Below, piece after piece: positions 1 to 6,661 of a stretch of DNA of 9,590 bases. Numbering within the stretch: the stretch's first letter is position 1; each line of letters starts with the position of its first letter. This stretch comes from Dokdonella_A sp035760865 (GTDB lineage Bacteria; Pseudomonadota; Gammaproteobacteria; Xanthomonadales; Rhodanobacteraceae), in contig DASTSE010000413.1 of assembly GCA_035760865.1 (NCBI GenBank), forward strand, positions 1 through 9,590. Reading direction: 5' to 3'. Made by a program: the position numbers and the translations under genes. The notes beneath the pieces were generated by a model, which was given only the letters and a program-made list of their open reading frames with translations, was not told the origin of the DNA and ran no database searches.

Positions 1-740
1 CCGACCTCACCGCGGAGCGATTCCGCGTCGATCCTTTCGCGAACGACGGCAGCCGCATGTATCGCACCGGCGACATCGGCAGCCTGCAGGACGGCGTGCT
101 CCATTTCCACGGCCGCGCCGACGACCAGGTCAAGCTGCGCGGCTTCCGCATCGAGCTCGGCGACATCGAGGCGGCCGCGCACGAGGATCCGCTCGTGCGC
201 GAAGCCGCCGCGGCCGTGCGCGAATTCGGCTCGCACGACCAGCGCCTCGTGCTCTACGTGACCTCGCGCGACCGCTACGGCGACCTCGCCGGCCGCCTGC
301 GCGAGCGGCTGCGCGAATCCCTGCCGCCGTACATGCGGCCCAACCACATCGTGGTACTCGAATCGATGCCCACCACACCGAACGGAAAGACGGACCGCAA
401 GGCCTTGCCGATGCCGCCCGAACAGGGCGCGCACGCGGACGAGGCCGCGGCAGTGCCGGTCGACGCGCGCGAGCGCTACCTCGCCGCGCTCTGGTGCGAG
501 CTCATCGGCATCGCCGAGGCGCGCGCCGACGACAATTTCTTCGATCTCGGCGGCGACTCGCTGCTCGCGGTCGACATGATGGCGCGCGTCGAGCGCGAGA
601 CCGGCGTGCGCCTGAACGTGCTCGCGATCGCAACGGGTACGCTCGGCAGCGTCGCCGAAATGCTGCCGAACGAGCGTGCGAAGAAGCAGGGCGGCTGGAT
701 CGGGCGCCTGCGCGGACTGTTCGGCGGGCGTGGCGGATGA
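1..740 (+). CDS. Adenylation-carrier (A-PCP) protein, C-terminal part, 5' end outside window
   Basis: The reading frame is already open at base 3, so the start lies upstream. The visible part is the C-terminal end of an NRPS-type adenylation domain followed by one carrier domain. Core motif A7 (YRTGD, about 60-74) is followed by A8 (GRADDQVKLRGFRIELGDIE, 111-170). The A10 motif PNGKTDRKALP carries the catalytic Lys at 387-389. The carrier motif DNFFDLGGDSLL has the phosphopantetheine-accepting Ser at 558-560. After the carrier domain there is only a short Gly/Arg/Lys-rich tail (KKQGGWIGRLRGLFGGRGG). No thioesterase or condensation domain follows, so the loaded acyl or aminoacyl group must be used by a separate enzyme. 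By family, such proteins use ATP to make an acyl-adenylate and load it on the carrier thiol. The specificity-determining residues lie upstream of the window, so the substrate is unknown. The stop overlaps the next start by ATGA. An exosortase-A-type acyl-CoA ligase/carrier fusion is a possible alternative reading. Confidence 0.93.
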   Translation, partial: DLTAERFRVDPFANDGSRMYRTGDIGSLQDGVLHFHGRADDQVKLRGFRIELGDIEAAAHEDPLVREAAAAVREFGSHDQRLVLYVTSRDRYGDLAGRLRERLRESLPPYMRPNHIVVLESMPTTPNGKTDRKALPMPPEQGAHADEAAAVPVDARERYLAALWCELIGIAEARADDNFFDLGGDSLLAVDMMARVERETGVRLNVLAIATGTLGSVAEMLPNERAKKQGGWIGRLRGLFGGRGG

Positions 741-1579
741 CGGCAGCGACCGCGTCACCGGCGCCGGAGCGCGCCAACCCGGCCTTGCACGAATTCGCCT
801 TCGCGGGCGCGCCCGAGCGACGGCTGTTCACGGTGTATCGCGCGGCGCGTGGCGCCGCGCGCGCGGCGTTCGTGCTCTGCCCACCGTTCTTCCACGAGCA
901 GTTCCTCAGCTATCGCCTGCTGTCGCTCGTCGCCGCACGCCTCGCCGAACGCGGCATCGCGAGCCTGCGTTTCGACTACTACGGCACCGGCGATTCCTGG
1001 GGCGACGAGAGCGCATTCGATCTCGACGGTGCATGCGCGGACGCCGACACCGCGCTCGCGGAACTCGCGCGCCGGCAGCCCGGCGTACCGTTGATCGCCT
1101 TCGGCGCGCGTGCGGGCGCCTGGCCGGCGGCGCGCCTCGCGCGTCGCCACGGCCTGCCGCTGTGGCTGTGGCAGCCGCTGCCGGACGGCCGCGCGTGGCT
1201 CGACGAACTCGTCGCGATGGACGCGCGCGAACGCGCGTCGCGGCTGCGCTATCCGTTCATCGGCAATGAGCCGAAGCCGGCCGATCCGGACCGGCTGCTC
1301 GCGTCGTACTGCCCGCCGCCGCTGCGCGCGCAGATCGCCGCGCAGCGACTCGACACGCTGCTCGCGGATGCCGGTCTCGCCAGCGGCGGACTCGACCTGC
1401 GCGTCGCCGACGACGAGCGTGCGGCGCCGCTGTCCGGCGCGCGCGAGCGACTCGCGTTGCCGGCCGCGGCGACCGACTGGCACGAGAAGATCGACCTGCG
1501 CGCGACATTCATCACGCCGCCGGTCGCCGCCTGCATCGACGCGCTTGCGGCCGCTGCGCCGGGTGGAGCGGCGACATGA
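737..1579 (+). CDS. Alpha/beta hydrolase-like protein with degenerate nucleophile elbow (exosortase A hydrolase 2-like)
   Basis: This 280-residue protein starts at the ATG within the ATGA that ends the A-PCP gene; the frame stays open upstream, but the extension only overlaps that gene. The N-terminal half looks like an alpha/beta hydrolase: the strand/oxyanion segment AAFVLCPPFFHEQF (about 43-56), helix LLSLVAARLAERG, and the strand SLRFDYYGTGDSWGD (76-90) typical of serine aminopeptidase-like hydrolases. The nucleophile elbow, expected as GxSxG after the third strand, reads IAFGARAG (residues 120-127), with Arg125 in place of Ser or Cys. No clear C-terminal Asp/His pair is seen; His249 is the only candidate. 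It is therefore probably not a normal hydrolase and may be a pseudoenzyme, a partner of the next gene product, or a carrier-interacting protein. Placement between a carrier-bearing enzyme and a second hydrolase resembles the hydrolase 2/hydrolase 1 pair of exosortase A loci, but family assignment is from memory of motifs. No good Shine-Dalgarno is visible, so translation is probably coupled. Confidence 0.85.
   Translation: MTAATASPAPERANPALHEFAFAGAPERRLFTVYRAARGAARAAFVLCPPFFHEQFLSYRLLSLVAARLAERGIASLRFDYYGTGDSWGDESAFDLDGACADADTALAELARRQPGVPLIAFGARAGAWPAARLARRHGLPLWLWQPLPDGRAWLDELVAMDARERASRLRYPFIGNEPKPADPDRLLASYCPPPLRAQIAAQRLDTLLADAGLASGGLDLRVADDERAAPLSGARERLALPAAATDWHEKIDLRATFITPPVAACIDALAAAAPGGAAT
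1565..1568 (+). promoter_or_regulatory. Ribosome-binding site of second hydrolase gene
   Basis: GGAG lies 7 nt before the ATG at 1576 and inside the end of the preceding gene. It supports that start despite the 4-bp overlap. Confidence 0.55.
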
Positions 1580-2358
1580 TCGAGGAATCGCCGCTCGACT
1601 TCGGCAACGGGCTCACCGGCGTGCTCACGCTCCCCGAGAAACCGACCGGGCAGCCGCTGTGGGTGCTGCTCAACGCAGGCTTCATCCCGCGCTCGGGGCC
1701 GTTCCGCATGCACGTCGAGCTCGCGCGCTCGCTCGCGGGGCAGGGCGTACCGGTGCTGCGCGTCGACCTGCCAGGCGTCGGCGATGGGCCGCCCAAGCGT
1801 GGCGACGACATCGCCGTGATCCGCCACGGCTTCGACCGCCTGCGCGAGCTGGCCGGCGCGCAACGCTTCGTCGTCGGCGGACTGTGCAGCGCGGCGGACC
1901 AGGCGTGGAAGATCGCGCTCGCCGACGAGCGCGTATGCGGCCTGCTGCTGCTCGATCCGTACGCCCGCCGCGGCGCCTGGTTCCGTGTCGGCCAGCTGAA
2001 GATCCTGCTCGGCCGCGGCGCTTCGGCGCTGGCGACCGTGCTCGGCCGCCTGGTGCGGCGCAAGCGCGCGTCCGACATCGAAGACGGCAACCTGCGCGAC
2101 TGGCCGCAGGCCGCGGCCGCGCGCGTCGAGTTCGAACGCCTCGTCGCGCGCGGAGTCGAGGTGTTCGCGCTCTACACCGGCGGCGCCGCCTCGTACTTCA
2201 CGCACCGCGCGCAGTTCGCCGCGACCTTCGGCGCCTGCGCGGCCGCGCGCTGCGTGCATTTTGAACACTGGCCCGACTGCGACCACATGTTCATGCGCGT
2301 GCAGGATCGCGCGCGCCTGCTGCAGGCGGTTCGCGACTGGGCCCGGGTCTTCGCATGA
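1576..2358 (+). CDS. Alpha/beta hydrolase with Cys-type nucleophile elbow (exosortase A hydrolase 1-like)
   Basis: This 260-residue alpha/beta hydrolase begins in the ATGA overlap with the previous gene and has a GGAG ribosome-binding site. Visible landmarks are WVLLNAGFIPRSGPFRMHVE (29-48, oxyanion-hole strand and following helix), VLRVDLPGVGDG (60-71), and the elbow GGLCSAADQA (101-110). Aligning GxNxG puts Cys104 at the nucleophile position, with Ser105 next to it. VCGLLLLDPYARRG follows at 120-133. The C-terminal DCDHMFM (234-240) supplies the expected His237. The acidic triad member is not obvious; the usual segment reads FALYTGGAASYF (197-208). The pattern GLCSGAD with LLNAG is common in the hydrolase family found beside carrier/ligase genes in exosortase A and related glycan loci. 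The role is likely thioester or ester cleavage or acyl transfer on a carrier-bound intermediate; this is inferred from context. There is no signal peptide, so it is cytoplasmic. Confidence 0.88.
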   Translation: MIEESPLDFGNGLTGVLTLPEKPTGQPLWVLLNAGFIPRSGPFRMHVELARSLAGQGVPVLRVDLPGVGDGPPKRGDDIAVIRHGFDRLRELAGAQRFVVGGLCSAADQAWKIALADERVCGLLLLDPYARRGAWFRVGQLKILLGRGASALATVLGRLVRRKRASDIEDGNLRDWPQAAAARVEFERLVARGVEVFALYTGGAASYFTHRAQFAATFGACAAARCVHFEHWPDCDHMFMRVQDRARLLQAVRDWARVFA

Positions 2359-4040
2359 CGCCACGCGCCGACGCCGCGCCGACGCCGCTGTACGCACCGC
2401 TGCCGCCCGGCTCCCGCGCCTTGCGCGTGGTCGCCTTCGTCGACCGCGCCGTCGTGCCCGCGTGGATCGCCGAGACGCTCGCCGCGCTCGCCGCGGACGA
2501 CGCGTGCGAGCTGCTCGCCGTGCTGCACGCGCGGCTGCCGGCGGCGCCGCGGCGCGTTCGCGCGATCGACGCGTTCGTGCGCGTCGACGCGGCGCTCGCC
2601 GGCAGCGCGCGCAAGGCGACGGCGGCGGTCGCGCTGCGCGAGCGGCTCGCCGGGATCGCGCTCGTCGACGTGGTCGCGCGCGAGGAGCGGGGTCGACTCG
2701 TGCTCGACGAGCGCGGCGCCGCTCGCGTGCGCGCGCTCGATGCCGACCTGCTGCTCGGGTTCGGCGTGCCACCGCCGTCGGACGAGCTCTCCGCGCTCGG
2801 CCGTCGCGGCGACTGGTTCTTCGAGCGCGACGCGACCGACGCGCGCCGCCATGGCCTGCGCCATCTGTTGCCGCTGCAGCGTGGCGAGGCGGTCAGCCCC
2901 GGCGGCATCGTCGTCCACGACGGGCGCGACTGGCGCCGGTTCGGCGGCGACTTCAGCGCGACCGCGCAGCTCTCGTTCGCGCGCAACCGCGCGTACCAGC
3001 TGCTGCGCGTGCCGGCGACGCTCGTGCGCCTGTTGCGCCGGCTCGCGGCCGGGGAATCGCCGTCGGGCGAGCCGGTGCCCGCGTTCGCGCCTCCGGGTGC
3101 GCTCGCCCTTGTCGCGCTGGTACTGCGGCTGGCGGCGCGCGCGCTGCGTCGACACGTGCCGCGGCTCGGGCGCGCCGAGGACTGGCTGCTCGCGGCGCGA
3201 CGCGCCGACGCGCCGCTCGATCCTGCATGCCCGCGCACGCACGACCTGCGCGTGCTGGCGACGCCGCCCGGACGCTTCTGGGCGGATCCGTCGCTCGTGC
3301 GCCACGAAGGCCGCGACTGGCTGTTCGTCGAGGAGTACCCGTACACAACGCGGCGCGGACGCATCGCGGTCGCCGAACTCGACGCCGCGCTCGCGCCCGT
3401 CGACGTGCAGACCGTGTTCGACGAACCGTGGCACCTGTCCTATCCGCTCGTGTACGAATGGCAGGGCGAACTCTGGCTCACGGTAGAGTCGTCGGCCGCA
3501 CGTACCTTCGCGCTGCACCGCGCGGTCGAGTTCCCGGCGCGATGGGCGTTCGCGGCCGAGCTGCTGCGTGGGCGCAACGCGGTCGACGGCACGCTGCATC
3601 ACGACGGCGTGCACTGGTACCTGTTCGCCTGCATCAGCGAAAGTCCGCTCGACGTCGATCGACGCGTGTGGACCGACCTGTTCCTGTTCGTCGCCGATTC
3701 GCCGCTCGGGCCATGGCGCGCGCACCCGGCCAACCCGCTGCTCAGCGACGTGCGACGCGCGCGGCCCGCGGGCAAGCTGTTCGTCCACGAAGGCCGGCTG
3801 ATCCGACCGGCGCAGGATTGCAGCGTCGACTACGGCTACGCGGTCGTGTTCAACGAAGTCGTCGTGCTCGATCCGCTTCGCTACGAGGAGCGCCCGCTCG
3901 GCCGCATCGAGCCGGACTGGCTGCCCGGCCTGCGCGGCTGCCACACCTACACCCGCGGCGCCGGCCTCGAGATCGTCGACGGCAAGCGGCTCGTGCCGCG
4001 CCGGCACGTGCGTGCTTATCGAGCCCAGGAGCCATCGTGA
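2355..4040 (+). CDS. Formyltransferase-like/GINT1_N-type propeller fusion protein
   Basis: The protein has 561 residues and starts in an ATGA overlap. Residues about 21-230 resemble the N-terminal formyltransferase-like region of proteins in polysaccharide clusters: a first strand LRVVAFVD (23-30), DADLLLGFGVPP (129-140), then GDWFFERD (152-159) where such proteins have a 'G.W.FHHGD' stretch. The catalytic HPSLLP-type motif of true formyltransferases is not seen, so this half is probably inactive. After an Ala/Leu/Arg-rich linker (245-290), residues about 300-555 look like a five-bladed, GH43-like propeller as in the N-terminal domain of plant glucosamine inositolphosphorylceramide transferase 1: GRFWADPSLV (306-315), HLSYPLVYE (360-368), DGTLHHDGVHWYLF (411-424), ADSPLGPW (447-454), RPAQDCSVDYG (484-494), GCHTYTRG (528-535). 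The GT64 catalytic domain of the plant enzyme is absent. The function is unknown; a sugar-binding or transfer role in glycan or glycolipid assembly is likely from context with GalE downstream. No membrane segment is clear. Confidence 0.85.
   Translation: MTPRADAAPTPLYAPLPPGSRALRVVAFVDRAVVPAWIAETLAALAADDACELLAVLHARLPAAPRRVRAIDAFVRVDAALAGSARKATAAVALRERLAGIALVDVVAREERGRLVLDERGAARVRALDADLLLGFGVPPPSDELSALGRRGDWFFERDATDARRHGLRHLLPLQRGEAVSPGGIVVHDGRDWRRFGGDFSATAQLSFARNRAYQLLRVPATLVRLLRRLAAGESPSGEPVPAFAPPGALALVALVLRLAARALRRHVPRLGRAEDWLLAARRADAPLDPACPRTHDLRVLATPPGRFWADPSLVRHEGRDWLFVEEYPYTTRRGRIAVAELDAALAPVDVQTVFDEPWHLSYPLVYEWQGELWLTVESSAARTFALHRAVEFPARWAFAAELLRGRNAVDGTLHHDGVHWYLFACISESPLDVDRRVWTDLFLFVADSPLGPWRAHPANPLLSDVRRARPAGKLFVHEGRLIRPAQDCSVDYGYAVVFNEVVVLDPLRYEERPLGRIEPDWLPGLRGCHTYTRGAGLEIVDGKRLVPRRHVRAYRAQEPS
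4027..4031 (+). promoter_or_regulatory. Ribosome-binding site fixing GTG start of galE
   Basis: AGGAG ends 5 nt before the GTG at 4037. The reading frame is open far upstream, but homology to GalE begins right after this GTG. The ribosome-binding site and the GTGA overlap therefore settle the start. Confidence 0.7.
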
Positions 4041-5029
4041 GCGCGAATACCGTCCTCGTCACCGGCGGCGCCGGCTACATCGGCAGTCACGTCGTGCGCC
4101 AGTTGCGCGAAGCCGGCACGCCCGTGGTCGTGCTCGACGACCTCAGCACCGGCTTTCGCGAGGCCGTGCTCGACGCGCCGCTCGTGGTCGGCAGCACCGG
4201 AGACGCCGCGCTCGTCGATGCGCTGCTGCGCGAGCATCGCGTCGGCGCGGTGCTGCACTTCGCCGCGCGCACGATCGTGCCGGAGTCGGTCGCCGACCCG
4301 CTGCGCTATTACGCGAACAATACCTGTGCGACGCGCACGCTGCTCGAGGCGTGCGTGCGCCAGGGCGTCCGCCGCCTCGTCTTCTCCTCGACCGCGGCCG
4401 TGTACGGTCCCACCGCCGACGGCCGCGCGAGCGAGGACACGCCGACGCAGCCGATCAGCCCGTACGGGCGCTCCAAGCTCATGAGCGAGTGGATGCTGCG
4501 CGACCTCGACGCGAACGGCAGCCTGCGCCACGTGATCCTGCGCTATTTCAACGTCGCCGGCTGCGACCCGCAGGGCCGCATCGGCCTGTCGACGCGCGGT
4601 TCGACCCTGTTGTTCAAGGTCGCCTGCGAAGTCGCGACCGGCCGCCGCGAAGCGCTCGCGATCTTCGGCACCGACTACGCGACGCCCGACGGTACCGGCA
4701 TCCGCGATTTCATCCACGTCGAGGACCTCGCCGACGCACACCTGCGCGCGCTCGACTACCTCGACCGCGGCGGCGAGTCGATCACGCTCAACTGCGGCTA
4801 TGGCCACGGCTACTCGGTGCGCGAGGTGATCGCCGCAGTCGAGCGCGCGAGCGGCGCGCCGTTGCGCGTGGTCGAACGTGCGCGCCGCGACGGCGACATC
4901 CCGGCGCTCATCGCCGATGCGCGACGCGTGCGCGACGTGCTCGGCTGGACGCCGCGCCACGACGACCTCGACCTCATCGCGCGCACCGCGCTCGCGTGGG
5001 AGCGCACGCTCGCAGCGCGCGGCGGGTGA
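4037..5029 (+). CDS. galE: UDP-glucose 4-epimerase
   Basis: This 330-residue, full-length short-chain dehydrogenase-type epimerase uses a GTG start that overlaps the previous stop (GTGA). Motifs appear in order: NAD-binding GGAGYIG (10-16); DDLSTG (34-39); HFAA (74-77); SSTAAVYG (117-124), with Thr119 at the catalytic Ser/Thr position; the catalytic YGRSK (Tyr143, Lys147); RYFNVAG (169-175); GTGIRDFIHVEDLADAH (219-235); LNCGYGHGYSV (251-261); and RRDGDIPALIAD (283-294). It interconverts UDP-Glc and UDP-Gal in the cytoplasm using tightly bound NAD. At the position of the E. coli Tyr299 gate residue (PAYWAD) this protein has Leu291 (PALIAD), so N-acetylated UDP-sugars cannot be ruled out as substrates. 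As the last gene of the operon it probably supplies the sugar donor for the glycan made by the preceding genes. It ends 4 bp from the convergent secreted-protein gene. Confidence 0.96.
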   Translation: MSANTVLVTGGAGYIGSHVVRQLREAGTPVVVLDDLSTGFREAVLDAPLVVGSTGDAALVDALLREHRVGAVLHFAARTIVPESVADPLRYYANNTCATRTLLEACVRQGVRRLVFSSTAAVYGPTADGRASEDTPTQPISPYGRSKLMSEWMLRDLDANGSLRHVILRYFNVAGCDPQGRIGLSTRGSTLLFKVACEVATGRREALAIFGTDYATPDGTGIRDFIHVEDLADAHLRALDYLDRGGESITLNCGYGHGYSVREVIAAVERASGAPLRVVERARRDGDIPALIADARRVRDVLGWTPRHDDLDLIARTALAWERTLAARGG

Positions 5030-5033
5030 CGCG

Positions 5034-6515
5034 TCAGCGCGCGCGGCCGGCGGCCGTCGACGACGCTTCCCTCGCGCGCACCGCGAGCGGGACCGCGCTA
5101 TCGCGCAGCACGATCATGTAGTCGTCGACGTCGTCCGCGCTCGACGTATCCCAGTTGGAATTGAACATGATGCGATCGAGGGTGCGGTTCGGCGACGCAT
5201 GCGGCTCGGTCCAGTAGCCCGCATAGTGCGTGACCTCGTGGTAGCCGAGCGTGACCATGCGCGGGCGTGGCGCGAGTTCGACCGCGAACATCTTGTTCGT
5301 GTACCAGGGCCAGCTGCCGGCGCGCGTGCGTTGCGTGTCGTAGCTCGACACGACCACCCAGCCCGGGTCGGCGTACGCCTTGCCCGAGAAGTGCAGCGAC
5401 GCGTGGGCGCCGTCGATGTAGGTCTGGAACAGCACCGTGCGCGGGCACTCGGCGACGCTCGCCGCAGGCGTCGCGGCAGGCACCGACGGGCAGGCGTCGA
5501 GGTCGACGAAGAAGACGTCGCCGTGCGCGCTCTGGAAGTCGATCGAAACATAGAGATCGTGGCCGTTCGCGCCGATCGCGAGGTCGGAGTGCTCCGACTT
5601 GTGATGCAGCTTCTTCTTCCTGCTGAAGTCGGGCGACCAGGCCCAGGTGCCTTCCTCGTCGCCGGAACTCGTGAACCAGCGTCCGGACGGACTCATGCTC
5701 ACGTGGTCGGGACGGACCGTCGCGGCGCGCGTGCCGACGATGCGGTCGGTCTCGAGGTCGTAGACGACGTAGCCGCGGATCGCGAACGCATTGCCCGCCT
5801 CGGCCTGGAAGCCCCAGTAGCGGCCATCCGCCGATGGCGAGCCTTCATCCTTGGTCCATACGTGGTCGGCGTCGGCCCAGGGGAGGCGGCCGCTGAAATC
5901 CGCCGCGACGCGCGAGGTGTTGTCGCGCACGTCGAGCGCGTACAGCCGGAGGCCGCCGTTGGTCGGCAGGTAGTAGAGCGTGTTCGGATCGGTCGCATGC
6001 CATTGCGGTTCGGCGTCTCCGGCGGGCCCGTCGAGACGCTTGAGATAGCGCAGGGTGCGCGCATCGTAGAGGTGCCAGTAGCCGCCGCTCGCATAGACGA
6101 GCACGAAGCTCGAGTCGGCGTTGAAGGGTTGCCGGCGCGAATAGTCGTTGCGGGCGAACGTTGTCGGCGGCTCGACGTCGTGCGCGGTCGCGCGAACGAC
6201 GCACGTACCGGAGCGATCGCGAAATGCCGTTCCCTTCGGCGGCTTCGGCGGCGGCGCCTGCGGCGGATCGTTGCCCTGCGGCAGCAACGCGCGCAGCGGC
6301 AGCGGCTGGCCGGCGTAGACGGTCGCTTCGCACGCGGCGCCCACGCCCTGCGCGGGCGTCGTCGAAGGCTCGCCCGGCGCGGCGGCGGGCCGCGCATGCG
6401 GCGAGTGCCCGACCGCCTGCGCGCCCGCGACCGACGCGCCCGCGAGCGCAGCGCACGCGAGCGCACGGCGCAAACACGCAACGAGGGAATGACGCTCGGC
6501 GCTGTCGTCGACCAT
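5034..6515 (-). CDS. Secreted beta-propeller-like protein of unknown function
   Basis: This 493-residue protein starts at the ATG whose complement lies at 6513-6515. GGAG sits 8 nt upstream of that codon, whereas the alternative ATG at 6539 lacks a ribosome-binding site. A signal peptide is clear: RR at 16-17, a hydrophobic core ALACAALAGASVAG, and a probable cut after AQA at residue 34. A low-complexity Pro-rich stretch follows (PPQAPPPKPPKG, 83-94), flanked by Cys62 and Cys105. The rest is made of repeating strands with Asp-box or WD-like features: SSFVLVYASGGYWHLYD (135-151), NTLYYLPTNGGLRLYALD (178-195), SMSPSGRWFTSSG (273-285), NGHDLYVSIDF (317-327), KMFAVEL (408-414). The end, HEVTHYAGYWTEPHASPN then RIMFNSNWD (426-456), resembles the last blade of TolB- or oligogalacturonate-lyase-like propellers. 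Cys342 and Cys357 may form a disulfide in the periplasm. Function is unknown; a polysaccharide lyase-like or binding role is possible but unproven. It faces the glycan operon but is transcribed separately. Confidence 0.9.
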   Translation of the reverse strand: MVDDSAERHSLVACLRRALACAALAGASVAGAQAVGHSPHARPAAAPGEPSTTPAQGVGAACEATVYAGQPLPLRALLPQGNDPPQAPPPKPPKGTAFRDRSGTCVVRATAHDVEPPTTFARNDYSRRQPFNADSSFVLVYASGGYWHLYDARTLRYLKRLDGPAGDAEPQWHATDPNTLYYLPTNGGLRLYALDVRDNTSRVAADFSGRLPWADADHVWTKDEGSPSADGRYWGFQAEAGNAFAIRGYVVYDLETDRIVGTRAATVRPDHVSMSPSGRWFTSSGDEEGTWAWSPDFSRKKKLHHKSEHSDLAIGANGHDLYVSIDFQSAHGDVFFVDLDACPSVPAATPAASVAECPRTVLFQTYIDGAHASLHFSGKAYADPGWVVVSSYDTQRTRAGSWPWYTNKMFAVELAPRPRMVTLGYHEVTHYAGYWTEPHASPNRTLDRIMFNSNWDTSSADDVDDYMIVLRDSAVPLAVRAREASSTAAGRAR

Positions 6516-6565
6516 GGTCGTGGCTCCGTGCCCGGGCATGGTCGCGGCAAGCGACCCGCTCGGTC

Positions 6566-6596
6566 ATTGTAGAGCACGCCGGGCGCGCGGCGTCCC
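6566..6596 (-). promoter_or_regulatory. Candidate promoter of the secreted propeller gene
   Basis: Read on the minus strand, TACAAT (6566-6571) is a near-consensus -10 box and the only AT-rich hexamer in the intergenic region. The -35 is weak: GACGCC at 17 nt spacing, or GGGACG at 19 nt. Transcription would start near 6559, leaving a leader of about 45 nt before the ATG at 6515. Confidence 0.45.
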
Positions 6597-6650
6597 GCGG
6601 AGGCATGGCGCCCGGATCGCCCGCGCGTGCGACACTCGTATCCATCGCCG

Positions 6651-6657
6651 GGAGGAG
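6651..6657 (+). promoter_or_regulatory. Strong ribosome-binding site of the DUF218 gene
   Basis: GGAGGAG, 4 nt before the ATG at 6662 (its GGAGG core is 6 nt away), is the best Shine-Dalgarno in the window. It decides the start over in-frame upstream codons that lie in the divergent gene. Confidence 0.75.
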
Positions 6658-6661
6658 TCCG

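Noticed and set aside
1249..2772. Minus-strand open frame (507 codons) opposite the hydrolases
   Set aside because: Low-complexity Arg/Ala composition and no motif; it overlaps two well-supported plus-strand genes.
2172..4007. Long minus-strand open frame (611 codons) opposite the GINT1_N-like gene
   Set aside because: It is a shadow of a GC-rich gene: Arg/Ala/Glu/Gln-rich with no domain, while the plus strand carries recognisable motifs and coupled starts.
2261..4036. A 922-codon frame that would fuse a long N-terminal extension to GalE
   Set aside because: The extension is Arg-rich shadow sequence over the previous gene. GalE homology starts exactly after the GTG at 4037, which has an AGGAG site.
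5044..5056. Small dyad CGGCC-GGC-GGCCG as a terminator for galE
   Set aside because: Only 5 bp per arm, no T-run, and such dyads are expected by chance in this base composition.
6516..6539. Upstream ATG at 6539 for the secreted protein
   Set aside because: It has no Shine-Dalgarno, adds eight residues before the signal peptide, and the ATG at 6515 has GGAG at 8 nt.
6639..6644. TATCCA as a -10 box for the DUF218 gene
   Set aside because: Transcription would start inside the ribosome-binding site and no -35 is present at the right distance.
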